This document shows, piece after piece, positions 1-7,130 of a stretch of 12,305 nt of DNA. The notes beneath the pieces are model-generated. The model did not search any database and was not told where the DNA came from. It saw only the letters and a list, made by a program, of their open reading frames with translations. Position 1 is the stretch's first letter; each line of letters opens with the position of its first letter. A program made the position numbers and the translations under genes. The stretch covers positions 1-12,305 of the forward strand of contig CAVUYM010000004.1 of the NCBI GenBank assembly GCA_963745675.1. The letters run 5' to 3'. The DNA comes from JAUIIK01 sp963745675. Its GTDB lineage: Bacteria > Chloroflexota > Chloroflexia > Thermomicrobiales > CFX8.

Positions 1-229
1 CTCGCACCCAGCGCCGCACGCCGAGTTCTAAGGTGCGATCACGTTCGGTATCGAGCTGTCCGAAGGGTAAGGTTGGTTGCTGGCCGCTGCTATTTCGCAG
101 GGTCAGGATACGCGGCACGCCGCTGGTAACGGCGACGATCGCGGCATTAAGGCGGATGATGATCGGCAGCGGCACGTCATTAGTCCGGTCGATGTTGAGC
201 GGATACGTCAACCTGAGTTTACTGGCCAC
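1..229 (-). CDS. Probable NUDIX-family protein, N-terminal part (runs off left edge)
   Basis: This is an open minus-strand frame that leaves the window at position 1. About 76 residues are visible. From the GTG at 229 it begins VASKLRLTYPLN, and it continues with a hydrophobic strand (NAAIVAVTSGVPRILTL) and then LPFGQLD and RTLELGVRRWV. The order 'AxxxVxxxVPRxLTL ... LPFGxxD ... RTLELGxRxWV' resembles the N-terminal segment of NUDIX hydrolase-like proteins that precedes the Nudix box. The catalytic Nudix box would lie outside the window, so activity cannot be judged. The start is uncertain: GTG at 229 lies only 4 nt downstream of a 16-bp hairpin and has no Shine-Dalgarno sequence. An in-frame TTG at 211 is the alternative. 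The frame is closed upstream by TGA at 266-268. The family call is from recognition of the pattern only. Confidence 0.55.
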   Translation of the reverse strand, partial: MASKLRLTYPLNIDRTNDVPLPIIIRLNAAIVAVTSGVPRILTLRNSSGQQPTLPFGQLDTERDRTLELGVRRWVR

Positions 230-233
230 GACA

Positions 234-267
234 GACGGAACGCCCCTCGTGCGAGGGGCGTTCCGTC
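234..267 (-). terminator. Perfect 16-bp hairpin between the roadblock and NUDIX-like genes
   Basis: Arms 234-249 and 252-267 are exact reverse complements (core CGCCCCTCG / CGAGGGGCG) with a 2-nt apex, in practice a 4-nt loop. It begins about 31 nt after the stop codon of the roadblock gene, where a terminator for the TPR-roadblock unit would be expected. No U-tract follows on either strand, so it is a terminator without a T-run, or an RNA-stabilising or processing hairpin. It ends 4 nt before the putative GTG start of the next gene and occupies the place of its ribosome binding site. Confidence 0.55.
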
Positions 268-298
268 AGAGTTGCTGGTTGTCTGGGACAGGCTGCGG

Positions 299-649
299 CT
301 AGATGCGAATCATATGCTCGATATCGAGCAGATTTTCAACAAGTATGGGGCGGATTTGTTCGGCGTCAAGGCCCGAATCCGTGATGACGATGAGTCGCAG
401 ATCGCTGCCACTGATAATCCGGATCGTGCCATGCTCGGATACAACTTCCGAGTAGTCTGGTTGGTCGCCATCCGGCTGACCTGCCGAGACGGCGGTTGCC
501 GCGAGCTGTTCCGCGTCGGCGACGGTTGTTGCCGCGTTTGCGACAAGCAGACCGTCAATCGTTGTAATGACTGCTCCATGGACGACTCGATATTCGAGGA
601 GATCGAGTAATCGACTTTCAACTCCCGAACCGCGCGTACCCGCTGACAT
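299..649 (-). CDS. Roadblock/LC7 (MglB-like) domain protein
   Basis: A 116-residue cytosolic protein that is essentially one roadblock/LC7 domain. Visible parts are a leading helix (ESRLLDLLEY, about 11-20), the first strand pair VHGAVITTIDGLLVAN (23-38), a central helix with DAEQLAATAVSA (45-56), then SEVVSEHGTIRII and LRLIVITDSG (67-93) and a C-terminal helix. The strand 'xxGAxxxxxDGLxxA' is the family signature. Such proteins form dimers that act as GTPase-activating or scaffold subunits for Ras-like GTPases such as MglA. No GTPase is visible here, so the partner is unknown. The start ATG at 649 has AGGA about 7 nt upstream, and the frame is closed by TAG at 659-661. It lies 59 nt after the stop of the large TPR gene on the same strand, so co-transcription is likely. 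Confidence 0.8.
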   Translation of the reverse strand: MSAGTRGSGVESRLLDLLEYRVVHGAVITTIDGLLVANAATTVADAEQLAATAVSAGQPDGDQPDYSEVVSEHGTIRIISGSDLRLIVITDSGLDAEQIRPILVENLLDIEHMIRI

Positions 650-708
650 GCTTGATTCCTATTCTTGCTCTTCGATCGAATGTGCTATCAGCTTCGAACG
701 GAGGCCGT

Positions 709-3699
709 CTACATTCGTACCTCGCGCATGAGCCGTCGTGTCGCCATCGCCATCGATGCATGGTTGCGCGCCTGAGCGCTGTCGCCTCGGCGGCGATAGA
801 TGTCGGCAAGGAGACGGTGAGCCAGATCGGCTTCGCGGTCCTCGAATGCACACCATTCCAACGCAGCGATGATGGCGTTGTGGCGTGCGGGCGCGTGCCG
901 TATCAACCAGCGATATTCAGAGAAAGACGCATGGATTTGACCCTGTTCACGCAACGCCTCAGCATACTGCCAGCGTGCGTTGTCGTCGTTGGGATTTGTC
1001 TCTACTGCAACACTCAGTTCGTGGATATCCTGATGACCCTGGCCTATCTGATCAGTTGATTCGGGTTCCGCTTCCGCGACAAAATGTTCCTGTTCCGAAA
1101 GTGGAATATCAGGCTCCGGGGCTGGGAACGCTGGTTCGACTACCGGCTCTGGCTCCATGATCGCAGCAAACTCGCGGTCACCTTTAATTGCACCCTGTGC
1201 GATGAGCTCATTCTTTGCGCTACGCGCGCGCCGGAACAAGCCAGCATCATCGGCTAGTAGTTCAATGGTCGGTGAGGGATTATTGCTATGCGGTTCGTCA
1301 AGATCAGGGATACTGGCTCCAACATCGGCTGCCGCGACAGTTTCAGCCGGATCGCGGCCCTGGTCGCGATGGAGCTTATCGAGGTTCTGGCGTGCGGCTT
1401 GTTCAATTTCAGCCATACGCTGCGCGAACTGTGGGTCGAGCGCCGCGTTGCTCAGTTCCTGGTTGATCTCGAGGTGGTCATTGACGCCATGGGGGAGTTC
1501 GGGATCAAGTGATACCAATTCTGCTTCATCAATCTCATCAGTTTCGGTCACTTCTGCCAGGAGCTCCTGGACATCAAGCCCGCCCACACCATCTTGCTGT
1601 TCCCATGGAAGGACGCCGAACTCGAAAGATTCACTTCCAACGATGTCGTCGAAATCCTCGATCGCGAATGGTGCGAGGCCCTGGATATCTTCGTCGCGTT
1701 GCGACCCTGAGGGAGTATCTGCCGATTCAGTAGAGACGTTTGTCGGATCGACAATCCGGTCGATATCTTCCGACAAGGCTCCGAATGGCGAGGTCGGCTG
1801 CTGGGGCGCGCCGCCCGCCGCTCGAACGGATGTGACGCGATCCATATCTTCCTCGTCGAAGCTGAATGGTTCCAGCCCGAGCCCATCGACATCGAGAAAG
1901 TCATCACTGCTCTCGCCACCGGGTGTTGCGGAAGCCAGCTGGGCATCAATGTCGTCCCAACCGTCAGCCAGTGACGGAAATGATCCATGATCTTCTCCGG
2001 ACGACGCACTCTGCGCAGCCGTCGCGCTGTCGGCAGTGCGAGCAGGATCAAATGGAGCAAGGCCTTCGTTTCCTAACTCGCCGAGCAGCCGAGTGAAGCC
2101 TGTTCCGGACTGGATAGAAGGTAGCTGCTCAGCAGACGTTGGCTCGGGCGCAAGATGCTCTGGCTGAGCCACTTCTTCTGCGATAGGAGCTTGTGCGGTG
2201 TCGAAAGCAGTGACTTCATCAGCGCTGAGAATGACCGTAGGTCGGTCTAGTTCGTCGATATCAGGCTCATCGACATCAGGCAGTTCCGGGAATTCGTCAT
2301 CGAGACTCGAGGAGTCACTGAGGCTGCCGCCACCACTAAAGAGGCCAGGTGCGACTTTCGGCGGTCCTCCACCGATGTGAACCGCGCTCGGATCTTCGAT
2401 CCTGATGTCGAAGTCGATCTCAGAATCCTCAAAAAAGCTCGAAGATTCTTGCATCGGTTCGCCGTCCGACGCGCCGAAGTCGTCGAGGCTCATAGGTTCG
2501 ATGCCCTCGAAGTCGTGCAGCAAACTCTCCAGCTCGGCTTCGTCGACTGGCTCATCGGAAAATGGAGGCGGATCGTCGTCGAGGTCCATTTCGAGCAGAT
2601 TTATGCTGGCAATGGAATTAGGCTGGATCGTTTGCGGGATTGGCGGCGCTTCATCGAGCAGCTCATCTGGCTCGTCGTGAGCGAGTGGTTCAACTTCGAC
2701 TGTATCCGGTTCTTCCTCTTCTTCGCCGACGGCATCCGGGATGAATGACGAAATGGTCGGTTGCGTCGGAATCTCGGGCATCTCGTCGGAGAATTCTTCG
2801 AGCCGAATTGGCTGCAGGTCGTCAAATTCAGCATCGCTAGCAGCCTGGTCGCGCTCTGGCATGTAGCTGAAGTCCGGAGCTGGCGCAAATTGGGGCCGCT
2901 CAGTGACGATGGTGTCAGTTCGCTCGGTTAGCTCCGGCAGCTCTTCCGGCTTCAGGAGCATGAAATCGGTATCGGCTTTCGGCTGTCTGCTGAGCATCGC
3001 GGCGGTGATCATGCTGTCGGGATCGAGACGGCGCAGTCGTTCGCGGTATTCCGCTGCCAGAGCAGTATCCCCAGTGCGGTGCTCAATGTCTGCGAGAATG
3101 ATCAGGGCCGGAATGAGATCGTGATGATCTTTCAGAAATTCCCGGGCAATTTCGGCCGCGTCGGCATTTTCACCGAGTATCCAGAGCGTTTCGGCCAGCC
3201 CCATCCAGAGATCAATGCGGTCGGGGAGGGCAATCAGCGCTGATTGGTATTCCTTAATGGCACGTCGCAAACGCGATGCATTGGCATGAATCCGCGCAAG
3301 TGCGGCATGTGTCAGTCGCAAACGGCCATCGACACCGTAGCGCTTCTCAGCGACACGATTGACGGGCGTCCGGAAGTCGCTATCAAAGGGTGCGAGTTCC
3401 CATGCGACCTGGCAGTAAGCGAGTGCGTGATCGAGGACTCCGCGATCTTCCGCGATCAGCCCGAGGCCGAGGTAGGCGGAGGGGTCGCGCGGGTCATAGA
3501 CGAGAAGCCGTGCGAACCAGGCTTCTGCTTCCCCGGCCTGCCCTTGTTGAAGGTAGGCCCGCCCGAGCAAGCGTTGAGCGGCAGTGTAATGCGGGTACTG
3601 GTCGATTATGTGTGTACATGATTCAACAACAGAGCGATAGTCTCCATTGTCGTATGCGACTTGTACCTGATCGATTGTGGCACCGAGAGAATTACTCAT
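709..3699 (-). CDS. TPR protein with long acidic disordered linker (996 aa)
   Basis: No signal peptide or membrane segment is visible. Residues about 12-235 form an N-terminal tetratricopeptide array, with helices such as AQRLLGRAYLQQGQAGEAEAW, AYLGLGLIAEDRGVLDHALAY and LWMGLAETLWILGENADAAE. Residues about 240-885 are strongly Asp/Glu/Pro/Ser-rich and look disordered. A second short TPR block (about 888-985, with ARWQYAEALREQGQ and LAHRLLADIYRRRGDSAQA) closes the protein. The linker repeats a short motif: LQPIRLEEF (295-303), IEPMSLDDF (400-408), GLAPF (546-550), GLEPFSFDEE (608-617) and GLAPFAIEDF (674-683). TPRs bind protein partners, so a scaffold role is inferred; no catalytic motif is seen. 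Start ATG at 3699 has CAGG about 8 nt upstream. It is followed by the roadblock gene, and the pair probably forms one signalling module. The precise function is unknown. Confidence 0.85.
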   Translation of the reverse strand: MSNSLGATIDQVQVAYDNGDYRSVVESCTHIIDQYPHYTAAQRLLGRAYLQQGQAGEAEAWFARLLVYDPRDPSAYLGLGLIAEDRGVLDHALAYCQVAWELAPFDSDFRTPVNRVAEKRYGVDGRLRLTHAALARIHANASRLRRAIKEYQSALIALPDRIDLWMGLAETLWILGENADAAEIAREFLKDHHDLIPALIILADIEHRTGDTALAAEYRERLRRLDPDSMITAAMLSRQPKADTDFMLLKPEELPELTERTDTIVTERPQFAPAPDFSYMPERDQAASDAEFDDLQPIRLEEFSDEMPEIPTQPTISSFIPDAVGEEEEEPDTVEVEPLAHDEPDELLDEAPPIPQTIQPNSIASINLLEMDLDDDPPPFSDEPVDEAELESLLHDFEGIEPMSLDDFGASDGEPMQESSSFFEDSEIDFDIRIEDPSAVHIGGGPPKVAPGLFSGGGSLSDSSSLDDEFPELPDVDEPDIDELDRPTVILSADEVTAFDTAQAPIAEEVAQPEHLAPEPTSAEQLPSIQSGTGFTRLLGELGNEGLAPFDPARTADSATAAQSASSGEDHGSFPSLADGWDDIDAQLASATPGGESSDDFLDVDGLGLEPFSFDEEDMDRVTSVRAAGGAPQQPTSPFGALSEDIDRIVDPTNVSTESADTPSGSQRDEDIQGLAPFAIEDFDDIVGSESFEFGVLPWEQQDGVGGLDVQELLAEVTETDEIDEAELVSLDPELPHGVNDHLEINQELSNAALDPQFAQRMAEIEQAARQNLDKLHRDQGRDPAETVAAADVGASIPDLDEPHSNNPSPTIELLADDAGLFRRARSAKNELIAQGAIKGDREFAAIMEPEPVVEPAFPAPEPDIPLSEQEHFVAEAEPESTDQIGQGHQDIHELSVAVETNPNDDNARWQYAEALREQGQIHASFSEYRWLIRHAPARHNAIIAALEWCAFEDREADLAHRLLADIYRRRGDSAQARNHASMAMATRRLMREVRM

Positions 3700-3772
3700 G
3701 GTTTACCTGTACCGTTGAACGTTTGTCGCGTCATAAGCGCGGTCGTCGCCGGGCGATGTCGAAATAGCCCGA

Positions 3773-3797
3773 GCCACGGGACGCAAAAACCCGCGGC
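3773..3797 (-). other. 5'-leader hairpin of the TPR mRNA
   Basis: On the minus strand GCCGCGGG and CCCGTGGC pair over 8 bp (one G-U in RNA) around a T-rich loop. The hairpin starts almost exactly at the transcription start expected from the TATAAT box at 3804-3809. It would therefore sit at the 5' end of the transcript, where such stems often protect mRNA. Role inferred. Confidence 0.35.
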
Positions 3798-3803
3798 ATC
3801 TGC

Positions 3804-3809
3804 ATTATA
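3804..3809 (-). promoter_or_regulatory. Predicted -10 box for the TPR-roadblock operon
   Basis: A perfect TATAAT on the minus strand lies about 105 nt upstream of the TPR start codon. No good TTGACA-like element is seen 16-18 nt further upstream; the best candidate, TATGGC, is poor. Recognition may need an activator, or the box may be chance. Confidence 0.4.
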
Positions 3810-4082
3810 TGGAGCCCAGCCGTATTGCCATACCCTAATTGGTAGCCGATTACTCCCAAATGGTGCTTTCACGTCGCGCTTCAGGGGCCCAAACACCATA
3901 TCGGGGCTATTTGGACTGCTGTTTTGCTCCACAAGGAAAAGTCACCCCGATACCCAACCGGAGTACGGCGACATCAGGACCTTCTACCCTCAACAACGAG
4001 AGGCTGAGCTTCGAAAATGTAGAATAGAATCAGGACTCTTCAGGAGACTGACTCGAAACGTGGAAGGGGCGACAACTCGAAA

Positions 4083-5489
4083 TTGCGGAGTTGTCTGCTT
4101 CGTTTCGTTCTTATTCATCCGGAAGCTGGACATACGAGTTTGAGTCAGGACCGAGTTCACCGCTACAAGTGCAATGCATATGTCGCCACGGTGGCTGCGC
4201 TAGCAATAGCGTTTCTGACCGCGTCCTTCTCCCTGGTTCCCGTTGAAGTGACAACGGGGCTGCTGGTCACCGCCGCCTTGCTAGCTATTCTGAGCCTGAT
4301 CTTCGAAGTTGGAATTGCGTTTCCGCTTCTTATTAACGGCACAACCAGCTTCTCAACCGTGACCTTCATGGCGATGGTTTTTCTACTGCCATTCCCGACA
4401 CCAGCGGTTATTGGAGCTGTCGTCGTCATTATCAATGATCTCTGGGAACGTAAGCCATTACGCAGCCTGGTATTTAATTTCTCGAACTATGCACTCACAT
4501 TTGGACTTGCATCTCTTGCCTGGCATTACTTCAGCCACGGGCGCAGGATCCATGAATTGCCATTGACGGTCGAATCGCTGGCGGCGATTGTGGCCATTCT
4601 CTCGATCTTTTATCTTGTCAATGTTTTTACTCTCAACGGATACCTTTCGGTTGCCAACCGGCGGCCATTTACGTATATCTGGCTCACACAGGATGCTGAA
4701 TTCCTGCTGCCCTATGTCAGTCTCCAGGTCGTCGGGATGCTCTTTGCAGCTCTGTGGGGTACGGCACCAGCGGCGATTCCTTTCCTTGTCGTGCCAGCGG
4801 TTACCACCTATCTGGCCTTTGAGACGATTAAGCGACTCCAAAGTCAGACCCAGGACGCGATGATCGCGATGGCCGATGCGATAGATGCCCGCGATCCATA
4901 TACAGCGGAACATTCGAAGCGGGTGACCGATCTGGCAATCCGAATCGCTGAAGTTCATGGGCTACGGGCTCAGGAAATCGACCGGGTTGAGTTGGCGGCG
5001 AGGGTTCATGATCTCGGTAAGATCGGCATCAGCGATGCGATTCTCAATAAACCTGGCAAACTCGAAGATCATGAGTGGGATCTGATGAAGGCCCATCCGG
5101 TGATTGGAGAGCAGCTGCTTGGTTCATACCGGCAGTTCCGCCATGAATCGACGATTGTGCGCTATCACCACGAACGTTGGGATGGGCGCGGATACCCCGA
5201 TGGTGTTAAAGGTAAGGACATTCCGATCGGATCGAGGATTATCGGTGTAGCCGATGCCTTTGACGCAATGACCTCGGATCGACCGTATCGTGAGGCCCTT
5301 GCTGACGAGATTGCGATCGATGAGATCCGTAAGGGAGCTCTGAGTCAATTCGATCCCCAGGTCGTCGCCAGTTTCCTTCACGTTGCCGAGGATATGGCGA
5401 AGGTGACACCGATCTCTCGCGCAACCGAACATACTGCTTCGACATCCGTGCCGCTCAACGAGATCCGCCAGATTTCCGCAGCCAAGTAA
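4083..5489 (+). CDS. Membrane-anchored HD-GYP domain protein (predicted c-di-GMP phosphodiesterase)
   Basis: 468 residues counted from TTG at 4083. Residues about 33-245 contain about six hydrophobic membrane segments with short loops, a sensor-like region I cannot assign to a named family. A short linker (FETIKRLQSQTQDA) leads to the HD-GYP domain (about 255-440). Its key residues are present: EHS (276-278), HDLGKIGI (309-316, metal-binding HD plus Lys313), HP at 338-339, YHHE (361-364), GRGYP (368-372), VAD (389-391) and FDAMTSDRPYR (393-403). HD-GYP enzymes hydrolyse cyclic di-GMP, and the intact motif predicts activity at the inner face of the membrane. The start is uncertain. The frame opens at 4023 and has no ATG or GTG before the first membrane segment. 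TTG at 4083 (GGAAGGGG about 14 nt upstream) and TTG at 4140 are the candidates. It is transcribed divergently from the TPR-roadblock genes. Confidence 0.88.
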   Translation: MRSCLLRFVLIHPEAGHTSLSQDRVHRYKCNAYVATVAALAIAFLTASFSLVPVEVTTGLLVTAALLAILSLIFEVGIAFPLLINGTTSFSTVTFMAMVFLLPFPTPAVIGAVVVIINDLWERKPLRSLVFNFSNYALTFGLASLAWHYFSHGRRIHELPLTVESLAAIVAILSIFYLVNVFTLNGYLSVANRRPFTYIWLTQDAEFLLPYVSLQVVGMLFAALWGTAPAAIPFLVVPAVTTYLAFETIKRLQSQTQDAMIAMADAIDARDPYTAEHSKRVTDLAIRIAEVHGLRAQEIDRVELAARVHDLGKIGISDAILNKPGKLEDHEWDLMKAHPVIGEQLLGSYRQFRHESTIVRYHHERWDGRGYPDGVKGKDIPIGSRIIGVADAFDAMTSDRPYREALADEIAIDEIRKGALSQFDPQVVASFLHVAEDMAKVTPISRATEHTASTSVPLNEIRQISAAK

Positions 5490-5531
5490 ACACATTCCAG
5501 AAGAGTTCCAGACACTTTCAATGCACCGTTA

Positions 5532-5548
5532 GCCTGATCAATTCAGGC
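5532..5548. terminator. Short hairpin between convergent genes
   Basis: GCCTGA and TCAGGC form a 6-bp stem with a 5-nt loop in the 66-bp gap between the convergent HD-GYP and permease genes. There is no T-run on either side. It could be a weak bidirectional terminator; support is mainly positional. Confidence 0.25.
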
Positions 5549-5555
5549 GGGCGCG

Positions 5556-7130
5556 CTATTGCCTGCGGAATTGGAGTCGTAGAACCAGACTCGTGGCAAT
5601 GGTCGTTGCAATCGCGATGGTCGCTGGCCCGGCGATCATCCAGTCCGACGGGGTGCTACCGCGCAACATGACTTCCTGGAAACCGCTAATGCCGTAAGTC
5701 ACGGGCAACAGGTAGGCGATAAGTTGTACCGGCGCGAGCAGGTTGTCGAGCGGCAGGAAGAAACCGCTAAAGAATACGGCTGCAAGCAGCAGGATCATGG
5801 CGGCTTGAACGGCTTGAGTTTCTGTGCGGGCGACTGCCGATATCAGGAAGCCGACGCCGAGGGAGGCGGCCAGGATGATACCGATGATGAGCGCAAGCTG
5901 GAGCCAGTTGCCCAATAGGGGCACTCCAAGCCCGTAAATTATGACGAGGGCGAGGATGGTGCTCAGAGCGATTCCAATGATGAAGTAAGAGAGGTATTTG
6001 CCGGTCAAGACCTCACGGGCGCTGATAGGGGCGACACGAAACAGCTCGAAGGTGCCGCCTGTGCGCTCTCGTACCAGCGCCAAAGCAGTCAGGGTGATGG
6101 CGATGTGCTGGATGAGCAGGGCTAGCACCGCAGGCGCGTAAAACTCGACGAAGTCGGGCGATGTCGGCGCGAGATTGTTTTCACGCGATTCGAACGGCGA
6201 AAGCAGAACGTCCACCGGAATAGCAGGCAGTTCGGCCGCCGACGAAGCGAAGTCGTCGCGGCGCTGGGCGATGAATACTAGATCTGGCTCAACATCCTTG
6301 GGTTTCGCGTTCGGAGAGCTAATTTTCGTAGACGTGTTGGTGAGGCCTGTCTCTATTTCGACCAGACTGGTGTCGATTGATTCGAGCGCCTGAATAGGCG
6401 GGCTCTGCGGCGCGCCTCCGGCACCGACGGACCGAGCCGCTGCCAGTAGGATGAGTCGGGATTGGCTGGCAGCGTCGCGTGTATCTTCAGTGAGTTTGCG
6501 CATGTTGGCAAGCTCGGTTTGCGCTTGCTCGGTATCTCCAGCGGCAAGTGCCGCGTTGAATCGATCGAGACCGGCGTTCAATTCTTCCGGATACTGATTG
6601 AGCCCGTCCAGTCCTGATTGCGATTGGGCCAGTCCCTGTTCGAGGACTTCGCGCTGGACGAGCTGATTGATCTCATAGGTCTGTACTTTTGTATAGAACT
6701 CCAGCCAGTGGCGCTCAAAGGGGACGAGTTCGTTGTAATAGACGGTGATTTCAGCCTGTGTTCCGGCAGAGATGGTGTCGAACGCGTCGTCCGGGAAGGC
6801 AACAACGAGGTCGATATCCTGATCTCTGAGCCTGCGCAGCGGCGGGCCTATTTCGGTCGTGACTTCCTCGAGCACGAGTGGCGATACAAATTTGTCTTCG
6901 TAGTCACTGCGATTGGTGCTCAGATCGCTGTCAGCAGGAATAACGAGAACCGTCTTGATCGGGGGCGCGCTGCCCTCAAAGCCGATGCCAAAGAGGAGCA
7001 AGACGAGAAACGGCGCGATGATCAGGGCGACGATGAGCTGCGGTTGGCGTCTGATCTGAGTGATGTCTTTGCCAACGAAGGAAGCTGGTCGCAGGATCAT
7101 GCGCCAAAGGCGGTTAATCAGATGGCGCAT
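5556..7130 (-). CDS. ABC-2 type exporter permease with large extracytoplasmic domain
   Basis: A 524-residue membrane protein. A basic N-terminus (IRRQPQ) precedes TM1 (about 31-50). A soluble region of about 275 residues (51-325) follows; it would lie outside the membrane and contains a helical part (about 150-260) likely to form coiled coils. Five or six further TM segments occupy about 330-518. The motif ERTGGTFELFRVAPIS (355-370), on the cytoplasmic side after TM2, is the ABC_membrane_3/YhgE-like coupling segment that contacts the ATPase. This topology (TM1, long external domain, TM bundle) is typical of ABC-2 exporters for drugs, lipids or peptides; the substrate cannot be read from sequence. 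The start ATG at 7130 lies inside the end of the upstream ATPase gene (17-bp overlap), which indicates translational coupling and a two-component transporter. The ORF ends with TAG at 5556-5558. Confidence 0.85.
   Translation of the reverse strand: MRHLINRLWRMILRPASFVGKDITQIRRQPQLIVALIIAPFLVLLLFGIGFEGSAPPIKTVLVIPADSDLSTNRSDYEDKFVSPLVLEEVTTEIGPPLRRLRDQDIDLVVAFPDDAFDTISAGTQAEITVYYNELVPFERHWLEFYTKVQTYEINQLVQREVLEQGLAQSQSGLDGLNQYPEELNAGLDRFNAALAAGDTEQAQTELANMRKLTEDTRDAASQSRLILLAAARSVGAGGAPQSPPIQALESIDTSLVEIETGLTNTSTKISSPNAKPKDVEPDLVFIAQRRDDFASSAAELPAIPVDVLLSPFESRENNLAPTSPDFVEFYAPAVLALLIQHIAITLTALALVRERTGGTFELFRVAPISAREVLTGKYLSYFIIGIALSTILALVIIYGLGVPLLGNWLQLALIIGIILAASLGVGFLISAVARTETQAVQAAMILLLAAVFFSGFFLPLDNLLAPVQLIAYLLPVTYGISGFQEVMLRGSTPSDWMIAGPATIAIATTIATSLVLRLQFRRQ

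Larger units (their letters stand above)
3700..4082. other. Divergent intergenic region between TPR and HD-GYP genes
   Basis: This stretch of 383 bp separates two divergent genes. The left part holds the minus-strand promoter and leader hairpin listed separately. Toward the HD-GYP gene there are two overlapping TAGAAT hexamers (4020-4025 and 4025-4030) that could serve as a plus-strand -10, but no matching -35. Open frames across it, such as a plus-strand frame ending at 4143, have no recognisable protein character or ribosome binding site. I see no coding gene here. Confidence 0.5.

Noticed and set aside
77..610. Plus-strand open frame of 177 codons at the left edge
   Set aside because: It is antisense to the roadblock gene and the NUDIX-like frame, both of which have clear protein signatures.
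1157..1990. Long plus-strand open frame (277 codons), Ser/Arg-rich
   Set aside because: It is antisense to the acidic linker of the TPR gene. Asp/Glu codons read on the opposite strand give Ser/Arg-rich frames; no domain or ribosome binding site is present.
3661..4143. Plus-strand open frame of 160 codons spanning the TPR start and the intergenic region
   Set aside because: It overlaps the TPR coding start and the HD-GYP start, lacks a Shine-Dalgarno and reads as a random mix with no recognisable fold.
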